A stretch of 64,000 nt of DNA from JBBSNV01 sp964458605. GTDB taxonomy: Bacteria > Pseudomonadota > Alphaproteobacteria > Reyranellales > JAQSWP01. Both the position numbers and the translations under genes were made by a program. Below, piece by piece: positions 17,232 to 25,729 of the stretch (within the stretch, counting starts at the first letter, position 1; each line of letters opens with the position of its first letter). The DNA is taken from contig CAYWLS010000013.1 of NCBI GenBank assembly GCA_964458605.1, positions 46,880 to 110,879 of the forward strand, in the 5' to 3' direction. Below the pieces are notes generated by a model, which saw nothing but the letters and a program-made list of their open reading frames with translations, ran no database searches and was not told the origin of the DNA.

Positions 17232-18201
17232 CGCTTGCTCCCATCGCGCTATAGGCCAGTTCCGCCGCCGCCAGATCCTCCAGCGCGGTGCCGACCGACT
17301 TGAACAGGGTGATCTCGCCGGCGCTGCGGCGCCCGGCGTCCTGCCGGCGGCACAACTCGAACAGATCGGCGACGATGCGGTCGGGCTGCAGCGCGCCGCT
17401 CTTGAGCGGCTGGACGATGTCGCCCGCTTCGGCGGTGGCGCCCTGGCGGGTGTCCACGAAAACGCGGGCCCGCCGCACGGCCGCATCGTCGGCTTCGCGC
17501 ATGGCCGGCGTGAAGCCGCCCACCAGATCCAGATGCAGCCCCGGACCCATCCAGTCGCCCCTCACCAGCGGCTCGTTCGACAAGGTGGCGCAGGACACGA
17601 TATCGGCGATCGGCAGGGCCTCCCTGATATCCGGCGCATGAAACACCGCCACACGGGGAATGGCCAGGTCGCCCCCCGGTGCGAATCGCGCCACCAGCGC
17701 CTTGGCCTTGTCGGCGGAGCGGCCCCAGATCGCCACCTCGCTGATCGGCCTGACCTTGGCATGGGCGCGGATCAGATGCGGCGCCAGCGCTCCGGTACCG
17801 ATCATCAGCAGGCGAAACGCATCCGGGCGCGACAGGAAGCGCGACGCCAGCGCCGAGGCGCAGGCCGTGCGCCGCTGCGTCAGCGCGGTGCCGTCGAGCA
17901 GCGCCAGCGGCTGGCCGGTCTCGGCCGACAGCAGCAGGTACTGACCATGGACCGCGGGCAAGCCGCGCGCGCCATTGTCGGGGAATACCGTGACGATCTT
18001 GATGCCGAGATGGCGCTGGCTGGCGGCCTGACCGGTCCAGGCCGGCATCAGCAGCAAGGTGGCGGGCGTTCCCGCGGTGGCGATGCCGTGATGGTGGCGC
18101 AGCGGCACCTCGGCGCCCTCCCGGAACATGGCGGCGATGGCGTCGATCAGCGCCCGATCGTCGAGCAGCCGATCGGTCTGCGTGGCGTCGAGGATGCGCA
18201 T
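17218..18201 (-). CDS. Ornithine cyclodeaminase/mu-crystallin family protein
   Basis: A 327-residue NAD(P)-dependent enzyme of the OCD/mu-crystallin family. The nucleotide-binding motif is MIGTGALAPHLIRAH, followed by EVAIWGRS. HHHGIATAG and VVFPDNGARGLPAVHG-like sequence form the substrate half, and LVGGFTPAMREAD matches the family signature near the active-site Asp. Members include ornithine cyclodeaminases, alanine dehydrogenases and ketimine reductases; the substrate here is unknown. It starts 2 bases after the lapA stop at an ATG (18201) and belongs to the same operon. Confidence 0.85.
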   Translation of the reverse strand: MRILDATQTDRLLDDRALIDAIAAMFREGAEVPLRHHHGIATAGTPATLLLMPAWTGQAASQRHLGIKIVTVFPDNGARGLPAVHGQYLLLSAETGQPLALLDGTALTQRRTACASALASRFLSRPDAFRLLMIGTGALAPHLIRAHAKVRPISEVAIWGRSADKAKALVARFAPGGDLAIPRVAVFHAPDIREALPIADIVSCATLSNEPLVRGDWMGPGLHLDLVGGFTPAMREADDAAVRRARVFVDTRQGATAEAGDIVQPLKSGALQPDRIVADLFELCRRQDAGRRSAGEITLFKSVGTALEDLAAAELAYSAMGASDATS

Positions 18202-18203
18202 GG

Positions 18204-18608
18204 CTAGCGCACGCGCTGCACCGGCGTGAAGCTGGGCGGCGGCTGGCGCTCGGCGTTGCGCGGCTCGGGCGGCATGATCGAGGCCGAGCCCGGCGGCGGT
18301 AGCGCCGCGCTGGGCGGTGGCGCCGAGGGCTGCGTCTTCATGCGGTCGATCTGGCGCTGCAGCCGTTCGTTGGCGCGGCGGTGTTCGCGCGCCGCGCTGC
18401 GCTGGCGACGGGCTCCGCTCCAGACCAGCGCCGCGCCGATCAGCACGCCCAGCAGCAGGCTGCCCAGCAGCACGATGAACAGCGGCGCCCGGGCGTCCCA
18501 GGGCAGCGGCCACAGCGACAGATCCACCGGCGCACGGTTGACGATGGCAAACACCGCCACCACCAGCAGGATCGGCAGCAGGATCAGCCGCACCAGGAGT
18601 TTTTTCAT
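18204..18608 (-). CDS. lapA: LapA family (DUF1049) inner-membrane protein
   Basis: A 134-residue membrane protein with two hydrophobic segments (LLVRLILLPILLVVAVFAI and LFIVLLGSLLLGVLIGAALV), then a basic coiled-coil-like stretch (AREHRRANERLQRQIDRM) and a Pro-rich tail. In E. coli, LapA works with LapB in control of LPS assembly; the role here is by homology. GAAGG lies 7 bases before the ATG at 18608, which favours that start over the ATG at 18614 or the longer frame. Its place after ihfB is the usual alphaproteobacterial order. Confidence 0.82.
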   Translation of the reverse strand: MKKLLVRLILLPILLVVAVFAIVNRAPVDLSLWPLPWDARAPLFIVLLGSLLLGVLIGAALVWSGARRQRSAAREHRRANERLQRQIDRMKTQPSAPPPSAALPPPGSASIMPPEPRNAERQPPPSFTPVQRVR

Positions 18609-18766
18609 CGCCATACCTTCGAAGCCGGGCGCCAATGCCGATCACGGATCGATCGGGCGACGACGCCGATGCGCAGTTAAGCGACCCAGCCCGCCCGCCG
18701 CAAGACCAAGGCATAACGCCAAGGCGCGACAATCGCGCCACGATGTTGCAACAATCGAACGGAAAC

Positions 18767-19099
18767 TCAGCCTTGGCCGGGCGTGGTATCGCCGGCCTGG
18801 GCAGCGGCCTGCGCCTGCACGGCATCGTTCAGACGCTCGCGCAAATCCTTGCCGGTCTTGAAATAGGGTACGTATTTGGCGGCCACCGACACGGTCGAAC
18901 CGGTGCGCGGGTTGCGGCCCTGACGCGCATCGCGCTTCTTGACCGAGAACGCGCCAAATCCGCGCAGCTCCACCCGATCGCCGCGCGCCAGGGCGCCGGT
19001 GATCTCGTCGAAGATGGTCTGGACGATACGCTCCACGTCGCGCTGATAGAGATGAGGATTCATCTCCGCCAGCTTGAGGATCAGTTCCGACTTGGTCAT
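18767..19099 (-). CDS. ihfB: Integration host factor subunit beta
   Basis: A 110-residue HU/IHF family DNA-bending protein. MTKSELILKLAEMNPHLYQRDVERIV is typical of the IHF beta subunit, and GRNPRTGSTVSVAAKYVPYFK is the DNA-binding arm with the intercalating Pro. The C-terminus has a short Ala/Gln-rich extension. It follows rpsA in the conserved order but is separated from it by a strong terminator, so it should have its own promoter. Confidence 0.96.
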   Translation of the reverse strand: MTKSELILKLAEMNPHLYQRDVERIVQTIFDEITGALARGDRVELRGFGAFSVKKRDARQGRNPRTGSTVSVAAKYVPYFKTGKDLRERLNDAVQAQAAAQAGDTTPGQG

Positions 19100-19358
19100 C
19101 GTCGTCTCAAGAACGGTGGAAGCCCCCGACCGCCCGGAGTGGACGGCCTAATTGCCAAAGCGTGGCAAACACTTAACCGCAAGTCAAGATTAACCCATTT
19201 GATTTGCTTGGCTTTTTTTGCCCCGCCGGCCAGATATGGCGCAAAGCCGCGGAAAATTCCCAAATTTTGTGTATCGATTCGATAGCGCCCGGCAGCCATC
19301 GGCAGGCGGCAAATCGGCGGTATCGGGGTGTGGATCGGCGCTTGCGGGCGCTCGGCGA
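19100..19358 (-). promoter_or_regulatory. ihfB upstream region with an inverted repeat
   Basis: No gene is seen between the rpsA terminator and ihfB. The stretch is clearly richer in A+T than its surroundings. On the minus strand TTGACT at 19187-19182 is a good -35 box but lacks a convincing -10 at the right spacing. Between it and ihfB lies a dyad at 19152-19168 (TTGCCA and TGGCAA, 5-base spacer), placed where a repressor could act. IHF autoregulation would be an attractive explanation but cannot be shown here. Confidence 0.4.
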
Positions 19359-19393
19359 CAAAAAAAGCCCCGGGGCGGCACCCCGGGGCTTTT
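19359..19393 (-). terminator. Rho-independent terminator of rpsA
   Basis: On the minus strand AAAAGCCCCGGGG and CCCCGGGGCTTTT form a very stable hairpin around a short loop, followed by a run of seven T. It lies 22 bases beyond the rpsA stop and should end transcription before ihfB. Confidence 0.92.
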
Positions 19394-19415
19394 CGGCCGG
19401 CTGGAACGGGCGGGC

Positions 19416-21131
19416 TTACTTCTTGTCCTGCTGCGCCTTGGACATCGCCGCGCCCAGGATGTCGCCCAGCGAGGCGCCCGAGTCGGACGAGCCGTATTCG
19501 GCCATCGCCTGCTTCTCCTCGTCGATCTCGCGCGCCTTGATCGACAGCACGACGCGGCGGGTGGCCTTGTCGATGTTGGTGATCTTGGCGTCGATCTTGT
19601 CGCCCAGGGCGTAGCGGTCGGGGCGCTGCTCGGAGCGGTCGCGCGACAGCTCCGACTTGCGGATGAAGCCCGGCAGCTCGCCGATCATCACGTCGATGCC
19701 GTTCTCCTGGATGCCGGAGACGGTCACGGTCACGACCTCGCCCTTCTTGACGGTGTCGTTGACCTTCTCGAACGGGTCGTTGGTGAGCTGCTTGATGCCG
19801 AGCGAGATGCGCTCCTTCTCGACATCGACGTCCAGCACCTTGACCTTGACCTGGTCGCCCTTCTTGAACTTCTGGATGGCCGCTTCGCCCGGCTCGTCCC
19901 ACGACAGGTCGGACAGGTGGACCATGCCGTCGATGTCGCCCGGCAGGCCGACGAACAGGCCGAACTCGGTGATGTTCTTGACCTCGCCTTCCAGTTCCGA
20001 ACCCGGCGTGTACTTGGCGGCGAAGCTGTCCCAGGGATTGTCCAGGCACTGCTTGAGGCCCAGCGAGATGCGGCGCTTGGCCATGTCGACGTCGAGCACC
20101 ATCACTTCGACTTCCTGCGAGGTCGAGACGATCTTGCCCGGATGCACGTTCTTCTTGGTCCAGCTCATCTCGGACACGTGCACCAGACCTTCCACGCCCG
20201 GCTCCAGCTCGACGAAGGCGCCGTAGTCGGTGATGTTGGTAACGCGGCCCTTGAGCTTCATGCCCACCGGGTACTTGGCTTCGGCACCTTCCCACGGATC
20301 GCTGAGCAGCTGCTTCATGCCCAGCGAGATGCGCTGGGTTTCCGGGTTGAAGCGGATCACCTGCACCTTGACGTGCTGGCCGATGCTGAGCGCCTCGGAC
20401 GGATGGTTGATGCGCTTCCAGGCGATGTCGGTGACGTGCAGCAGGCCGTCCACGCCGCCCAGGTCGACGAAAGCGCCGTAGTCGGTGATGTTCTTGACCA
20501 CGCCGTCGAGCACCTGGCCTTCCTGCAGGCTGGCCACCAGCTCGGAGCGGGCTTCGGCGCGGCTCTCCTCGAGCACGGCGCGACGCGACACCACGATGTT
20601 GCCGCGGCGGCGATCCATCTTGAGGATCTGGAACGGCTGGGGCGTGCCCATCAGCGGACCGACGTCGCGCACCGGCCGCACATCGACCTGGCTGCCCGGC
20701 AGGAACGCCACCGCGCCCGACAGGTCGACGGTGAAGCCGCCCTTGACGCGACCGAAGATCACGCCGGTGACGCGCTCGTTGTTGGTGAAGGCCTTCTCGA
20801 GCTGGGTCCAGGCTTCCTCGCGCCGCGCCTTGTCGCGCGACAGCATGGCCTCGCCGTTGCGGTCTTCCATGCGTTCGACGAACACCTCGACGGTGTCGCC
20901 GACATTGATGTTCGCGGCCGGCTGGCCGGGAACGGCGAATTCCTTGAGCGGGATGCGACCTTCGGACTTCAGCCCGACATCGACCACCGCGAAGTCGCCC
21001 ACCACGCCGACGACGCGGCCCTGGACGACATTGCCTTCGAAGCCCTGGGCCCTGCCCAGCGACTCGTCCAGCATTGCAGCAAAATCTTCTTTCGGCAGAG
21101 CGGACTCTGCCCGTGCGGCTCCACGTGCCAT
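19416..21131 (-). CDS. rpsA: 30S ribosomal protein S1
   Basis: A 571-residue protein with six S1 RNA-binding repeats; most carry a recognisable core such as VKNITDYGAFVDLGGVDGLLHVTD and IRFNPETQRISLGMKQL. The first two repeats bind the ribosome and the others unfold mRNA near the start codon. The ATG at 21131 gives the short lead (ALPKEDFAAMLDESLG) usual in alphaproteobacteria. It lies downstream of cmk, as is common, with a 158-base gap that may hold its own promoter. Confidence 0.98.
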   Translation of the reverse strand: MARGAARAESALPKEDFAAMLDESLGRAQGFEGNVVQGRVVGVVGDFAVVDVGLKSEGRIPLKEFAVPGQPAANINVGDTVEVFVERMEDRNGEAMLSRDKARREEAWTQLEKAFTNNERVTGVIFGRVKGGFTVDLSGAVAFLPGSQVDVRPVRDVGPLMGTPQPFQILKMDRRRGNIVVSRRAVLEESRAEARSELVASLQEGQVLDGVVKNITDYGAFVDLGGVDGLLHVTDIAWKRINHPSEALSIGQHVKVQVIRFNPETQRISLGMKQLLSDPWEGAEAKYPVGMKLKGRVTNITDYGAFVELEPGVEGLVHVSEMSWTKKNVHPGKIVSTSQEVEVMVLDVDMAKRRISLGLKQCLDNPWDSFAAKYTPGSELEGEVKNITEFGLFVGLPGDIDGMVHLSDLSWDEPGEAAIQKFKKGDQVKVKVLDVDVEKERISLGIKQLTNDPFEKVNDTVKKGEVVTVTVSGIQENGIDVMIGELPGFIRKSELSRDRSEQRPDRYALGDKIDAKITNIDKATRRVVLSIKAREIDEEKQAMAEYGSSDSGASLGDILGAAMSKAQQDKK

Positions 21132-21289
21132 TTTATCTCCTGTAATGATCCTGGCGGGCCCCTATGCCCGTTCGGCTGTCGGTTGGTCCCGACGGATCCT
21201 GTGCCGATATGCCTGACGCCGGACGCTTGGGATTTGTCCGACGCAACCGTCGATCGAGAAGGTGATCGAGCCGAACGACGCGACGGCTT

Positions 21290-21937
21290 TCAGGGTCGTC
21301 GTCCGGTGCGCTTCAGTTCGATATACGCCACCGCCGCAGCGAATGCCTGGTCGGCATCCATCGCCGTGGTGTCGAGCAGGAAGGCGTCGGACGCCGCTTT
21401 CAGCGGCGCCAGGGACCGGGCGCTGTCGCGCTCGTCCCGTTCCTGCAAATCGGCCAAAACGCGCGCCTTTATAGTGGTTGCCCCGCTGTTCTGCAACTGC
21501 CGCCAGCGCCGTTCGGCCCGCGCGTCCTGGGAGGCGGTCAAGAATATTTTCACATCCGCATCGGGGCAAATAACCGTGCCGATATCGCGTCCATCGAGCA
21601 CCGCGCCCTGGGCGCCACCGGGGGGCATATGGGCAAATTGTCGTTGAAAATCAACCAGCGCCGCCCGGACGCCGGCATTGACGGCGACCACCGAGGCGGC
21701 GCGCGAAACGGCCTCGGCGCGCAGCCCGGGCAGGTCGAGATCGGCCGCGGTGAGGCTTCGGGCGGCCCGGGTGGCGGCTTCGGCGTCTTCCGGCGCGGCG
21801 CCGGCCTGCAGGGTCTTCAGCCCCACCGCCCGGTAGAGCTTGCCGGTATCGAGCAGCGCCAGGCCGTAATGGGCGGCCAGGCGCTTGGCCAGGGTGCCCT
21901 TGCCGGCGGCGGTCGGACCATCGACGGCGATGATCAC
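21290..21937 (-). CDS. cmk: Cytidylate kinase
   Basis: Phosphorylates CMP and dCMP with ATP; 215 residues. IAVDGPTAAGKGTLAKRLA is the P-loop, LLDTGKLYRAVG the nucleotide-binding segment, VLDGRDIGTVICPDADVKIFL the CMP-recognition region, and ERDERDSAR the lid with conserved Arg residues. The start is the GTG at 21937, with GAGG 7 bases upstream. It lies 25 bases after the aroA stop; that gap contains a short duplication of the end of aroA (GCAGCCGTGAGG twice). Confidence 0.96.
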   Translation of the reverse strand: MIIAVDGPTAAGKGTLAKRLAAHYGLALLDTGKLYRAVGLKTLQAGAAPEDAEAATRAARSLTAADLDLPGLRAEAVSRAASVVAVNAGVRAALVDFQRQFAHMPPGGAQGAVLDGRDIGTVICPDADVKIFLTASQDARAERRWRQLQNSGATTIKARVLADLQERDERDSARSLAPLKAASDAFLLDTTAMDADQAFAAAVAYIELKRTGRRP

Positions 21938-21962
21938 GCCGACCTCACGGCTGCAGCGGCCC

Positions 21963-23375
21963 TCACGGCTGCACCGGCGCAATTTTCGCGCCCAGCGAAT
22001 TCATCAGCGCGACGAAGCCGGGGAAGGAGGTGTCGATCATGGCGACATCGTCGACCGCCACGCCGTCGCGGGCACGCATGCCCAGCACCAGGAACGACAT
22101 GGCGATGCGATGATCCAGATGCGTGGCCACCAGCCCGCCGCCCGGCACCATGCCGCCGCCCCTGGCATCGCCCGCACCGTGCACTGCCAAGGTGTCGCCG
22201 GCGATGTCGAATTTGACGCCGTTGGCCTGTAGGCCGTTGGCGATGGCCGCCAGCCGATCGCTTTCCTTGACCCGCAATTCGGCCAGGCCGCGCATGGTGG
22301 TGGTGCCGCGCGCGCAGGCGGCGGCGACGGCCAGGATCGGGTATTCGTCGATCATGCTGGGGGCGCGCTCGGGCGGCACGTCGACGCCCTGCAATTCGCC
22401 GCCGCGCACCAGCAGATCGGCCACGATCTCTCCGCCCACCTGGCGTTCGTTGCGCCGCTCGATCCGCGCGCCCATCTCCTCCAGGGTCGCGAACAGGCCC
22501 GCGCGCAACGGGTTGAGGCCGACATTCTCGACAATCAGGCTGGCCCCCGGCACCAGACACGCAGCGACCACGGCGAAAGCGGCGGACGAGGGATCGGCCG
22601 GCACCACGATGTCGCAGCCGTTCAGGGTGGGCTGGCCGGTGACGGTGATCACCGTGCCCTCCTCGCTCCGCTGGCGTTTCACCGCGGCGCCGAAATGCGC
22701 CAGCATGATCTCCGAATGATCGCGGGTGGCTTCGCGCTCGATCACCGTGGTGTCGCCGGGCGTATTGAGCGCCGCCAGCAGCACCGCCGACTTGACCTGC
22801 GCCGACGGCACCGGGGTGACGTAGCGAATCGGGATGGGTAGCGAGGCACCGGTCACCGCCATGGGCAGCCGGCCGCCGGCCCGGGTCAAGAACTGCGCGC
22901 CGACCCGGCTCAGCGGCTCGATGACGCGGTTCATCGGCCGGCGCCGCAGCGAGGCGTCGCCGGTCATGAAGCTGGTGAAGGGCGAGGTTGCCAGCAGGCC
23001 GGTCAGCAGGCGGGCCGAGGTGCCCGAATTTCCCATGTCCAGGATATCGGCCGGCTCGCTGAAGCCGCCGATGCCCACGCCATGGATGTGCCAGGTGCCG
23101 CCACCTTCGGCGCCATCGCCGCCGTCGCGGCGGACGATCTCGGCCCCCAGCAGGCGCAGCGCCGCCGCGGTATGCAGCACGTCCTCGCCCTCCAGCAGGC
23201 CGCTGATCCGGGTTTCGCCCAGCGCCACCGCGCCCAGCATGAGTGCGCGATGCGAAATCGATTTGTCGCCGGGCGGGCGCAGAGCGCCGGCGAGGGCGGC
23301 GATCGGCTGGGAGCGAAAGGCGGGCAGGACCAACTCCTTGGAATCAGAGGCTTGAACGGCCGGCGCAGCGGCCAA
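21963..23375 (-). CDS. aroA: 5-enolpyruvylshikimate-3-phosphate synthase
   Basis: The sixth step of the shikimate pathway. The 470-residue sequence is of the class II type: GDKSISHRALMLG, LRRRPMNRVIEPL, SAQVKSAVLLAALN, EATRDHSEIML, and RAPSMIDEYPILAVAAA. In the phosphoenolpyruvate site it reads GNSGTSAR; the Ala that makes the Agrobacterium CP4 enzyme insensitive to glyphosate is Gly here. Translation appears to start at a TTG (23375). It is the first gene of aroA-cmk. Confidence 0.96.
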   Translation of the reverse strand: MAAAPAVQASDSKELVLPAFRSQPIAALAGALRPPGDKSISHRALMLGAVALGETRISGLLEGEDVLHTAAALRLLGAEIVRRDGGDGAEGGGTWHIHGVGIGGFSEPADILDMGNSGTSARLLTGLLATSPFTSFMTGDASLRRRPMNRVIEPLSRVGAQFLTRAGGRLPMAVTGASLPIPIRYVTPVPSAQVKSAVLLAALNTPGDTTVIEREATRDHSEIMLAHFGAAVKRQRSEEGTVITVTGQPTLNGCDIVVPADPSSAAFAVVAACLVPGASLIVENVGLNPLRAGLFATLEEMGARIERRNERQVGGEIVADLLVRGGELQGVDVPPERAPSMIDEYPILAVAAACARGTTTMRGLAELRVKESDRLAAIANGLQANGVKFDIAGDTLAVHGAGDARGGGMVPGGGLVATHLDHRIAMSFLVLGMRARDGVAVDDVAMIDTSFPGFVALMNSLGAKIAPVQP

Positions 23376-23552
23376 TATAGGCAGGCGTTCCTAGCATAGC
23401 CCTCCTCCGTCAACCAGCGATGCGCGCGCGATACCCTTCGCCGCGAATTTGCCGGGAAATTTGCTTTTGCCGCATTGGTTGACAGGGGGGTTGGGGACAT
23501 GGCAAAGGCAGCGGCTTCTGGAATTCGGCCGATTTTCGAGGGAGACCCTTAG

Positions 23553-23873
23553 GTGGCAAAACCGGAATGGGGCACCAAGCGCACCTGTCAGAAATGCGAG
23601 GCGCGCTTCTATGATCTCAAGCGCACGCCGATCGTGTGCCCCAAATGCGGGCATTCGCACGACGTGGAGGACTTCATCAAGACAAGGCGCAGCCGCAGCG
23701 CGCCCAAGGCAGCGCCGGCGCCGGCCAAGAAACCGGTCGAGAAGGTGGTGCCGCAGGTCGACGAGGCGGCCGAGGACGATGTGGCGGACGACGCCTTGAT
23801 CGAAGACGCCGACGATCTGGCCGAGGACGCCGACGAGATCGAGGTGGTCGAGGACGAGGAGGAGAACGCCTAG
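23553..23873 (+). CDS. TIGR02300 family zinc-ribbon protein
   Basis: A 106-residue protein of unknown function that sits beside aroA in many alphaproteobacteria. The first 50 residues have two CxxC pairs (CQKCEARFYDL and CPKCGHSHD), a probable zinc ribbon. The rest is a basic, Pro/Ala-rich linker and a very acidic tail of mostly Asp and Glu. A role in RNA or protein binding can be guessed, not shown. The start is a GTG at 23553 with GGGAGA upstream. Confidence 0.88.
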   Translation: MAKPEWGTKRTCQKCEARFYDLKRTPIVCPKCGHSHDVEDFIKTRRSRSAPKAAPAPAKKPVEKVVPQVDEAAEDDVADDALIEDADDLAEDADEIEVVEDEEENA

Positions 23874-23954
23874 CGCGCTTTCTTGCCTCTTGCGCGGCAG
23901 GGAAGAGGTCCGTATTTTCCCGCCCGGTCCCCCCAGGGGCCGGCACAGAGTTTC

Positions 23955-24030
<76 letters not shown>

Positions 24031-24040
24031 AACAGGACAA

Positions 24041-24071
24041 GGGCTCGGTCGGCAACGACCGGGCCCTTTTT
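24041..24071 (+). terminator. Rho-independent terminator after tRNA-Ala
   Basis: An 11-bp stem (GGGCTCGGTCG with CGACCGGGCCC, one T-G pair) encloses the loop GCAA and is followed by five T. It ends the tRNA-Ala transcript. Confidence 0.9.
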
Positions 24072-24152
24072 CGTTGCCCGCCGGCGCTCTCGACAATCCC
24101 CATGGCCACCGCCCGGCGCCGCTGCGCTAAGCTCCTCCGGGGGAGGCATGCC

Positions 24153-25311
24153 ATGAGCGACGCGAACGGCAAGACGGACTGGCCGGCGACTTACGAATCC
24201 GCCCGTCGGCGCATGATCGATCGCCTGCGCGGCACGGCAGCGCAGGATCTGGCGGGCTGGCCCGACCACGCCGATCCGCGCACCGGACGCTGGATCACCA
24301 AGAGCGATGGCGACTGCACCGGCGGCTTCTTCGCCGGCTGGCTGTGGCTGGCCGGCCGCGACCATCCCGAGCTGTTGCCGGCGGCGCGGCGCTGGGGCTA
24401 CGGGCTGAAGCGGCGGCTGCGCAGCAAGACGCATTATCGCGGCATGCTGTTCTATCAAGGCGTCCTGCTGGGCCGCCTGCTGCATGGCGAAGAGGAAGCG
24501 CGCGCTGACCATCGCCGTAGCGCGGGCCCTGGCCGACGATTTCAACGACGCGGCCGGCGTAATCGGCCTGGGCGAGGAAGGCGAGGAGACCTCCAATCTC
24601 GGTCCGGGCGAAACCACGGTCGACGCCATCGGCATGATCGTGGCCTGCCTGACCTATGCCGCCGCCGAGACCGGCGACGTGCGCCTGCGCGACATGGCGC
24701 GCAGCCACGCGCTCAAGCACATCGAGTGGTGCGTGCGCGCCGACGGCTCGGTGTGCCAGTCGGCCTCGTTCGACGTGGACACCGGCGCGCTGACCCGGCG
24801 CTACACCCACAAGGGCCATTCGCCCGACAGCACCTGGGGCCGCGCGCAGGCCTGGGCCATGCTGGGCTATGCGCTCGCCGCGCTGTGGCAGCCGCAGGAG
24901 CCGCGGTTCCTCGAAACCGCGCAGCGCATCGCCGACTGGTGGATCGATCACGTGCCGGCCGACGGAATCTCCTATTGGGATTTCGGCGATCCGCGCATCC
25001 CCGACACCTGGCGCGACACCTCGGCGCCGGCGATGGTGTCGGCGGCGCTGCTGAAGATCGCCGGTCTCACCGAAGATGCCGCGCAGGCCGCCCGCTATCG
25101 CGCCGCCGCCGAGCGCGGCGTGCGCACGATGATCACGCAATGGCTGACGCCGCTGGGCGCGAACGAAGATCGGCCCGCCGGCATGCTGATCGGCGCCTGC
25201 TACCATCCGACCATCGGCCATGCCGTCGATTGCGAGGCGATCTGGCCCGACTACTACCTGTTCGAAGCGCTCGAGGTGCTGACCGGCCGGCTGGGCGCGA
25301 CGCAGATCTGA
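24153..25311 (+). pseudogene. GH88/GH105-like unsaturated uronyl hydrolase, one frameshift
   Basis: The N-terminal part starts at the ATG at 24153 behind GGGGGAGGC and is read in frame 3 (WPATYESARRRMIDRL to GVLLGRLLHGEE). Near 24500 the frame moves to frame 1, where ALTIAVARALADDFND, TSNLGPGETTVDAIGM, HKGHSPDSTWGRAQAW and YYLFEALEVLTG continue to a TGA at 25311. Joined, the protein has about 385 residues and an alpha/alpha six-barrel layout like family 88 and 105 hydrolases that cut unsaturated uronic acids from oligosaccharides. A single base accounts for the break, so a sequencing error cannot be excluded. Both halves are well conserved, so the break must be recent if real. Confidence 0.7.
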
Positions 25312-25315
25312 GGCC

Positions 25316-25693
25316 TCACCAATAGGTGCCCAGCACGATGCCGGACAGCAGGCGGAACAGGATGAGCATGACCATCGCCTTGGCCAGGCTGGCCCACAGA
25401 CCTGGCCGGCTGGCGCGGTCGCGGCGATCGGCGGCGCGCCAGATACCGACCATCTGCCAGATGGCGACCGGATACTGGACGACGATCAGCACCGTGCGCA
25501 GGAAATTCATCTCGTCGTAGAACGAGGAACTGTAACGGGGATAGAGCTTGGCGATGGCGAAGAAGAGCAGCAGCCACAAGGCAAAGCCGTTGACCCAGAA
25601 CGACACCTCCAGCGACAGCGCGCCGCGCCAATGCCGCACGAAATAGCTCGGCGGATCGACCGGATCGGTGTCGCTGACGGATGGTGCCGACAT
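25316..25693 (-). CDS. Small integral membrane protein, unknown function
   Basis: A 125-residue protein with three hydrophobic segments: VSFWVNGFALWLLLFFAIA, LRTVLIVVQYPVAIWQMVGI and LAKAMVMLILFRLLSGIVLG. The loops include WRAADRRDRASRPG, so the C-terminal half is probably anchored by a positively charged inner loop. I cannot assign a family. The ATG at 25693 is preferred to the one at 25705. It converges on the GH88-like gene with a gap of 4 bases and is divergent from the reductase. Confidence 0.6.
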   Translation of the reverse strand: MSAPSVSDTDPVDPPSYFVRHWRGALSLEVSFWVNGFALWLLLFFAIAKLYPRYSSSFYDEMNFLRTVLIVVQYPVAIWQMVGIWRAADRRDRASRPGLWASLAKAMVMLILFRLLSGIVLGTYW

Positions 25694-25729
25694 GATGCTT
25701 CGCAATCCAGATCATAGCATGATGGCGCC

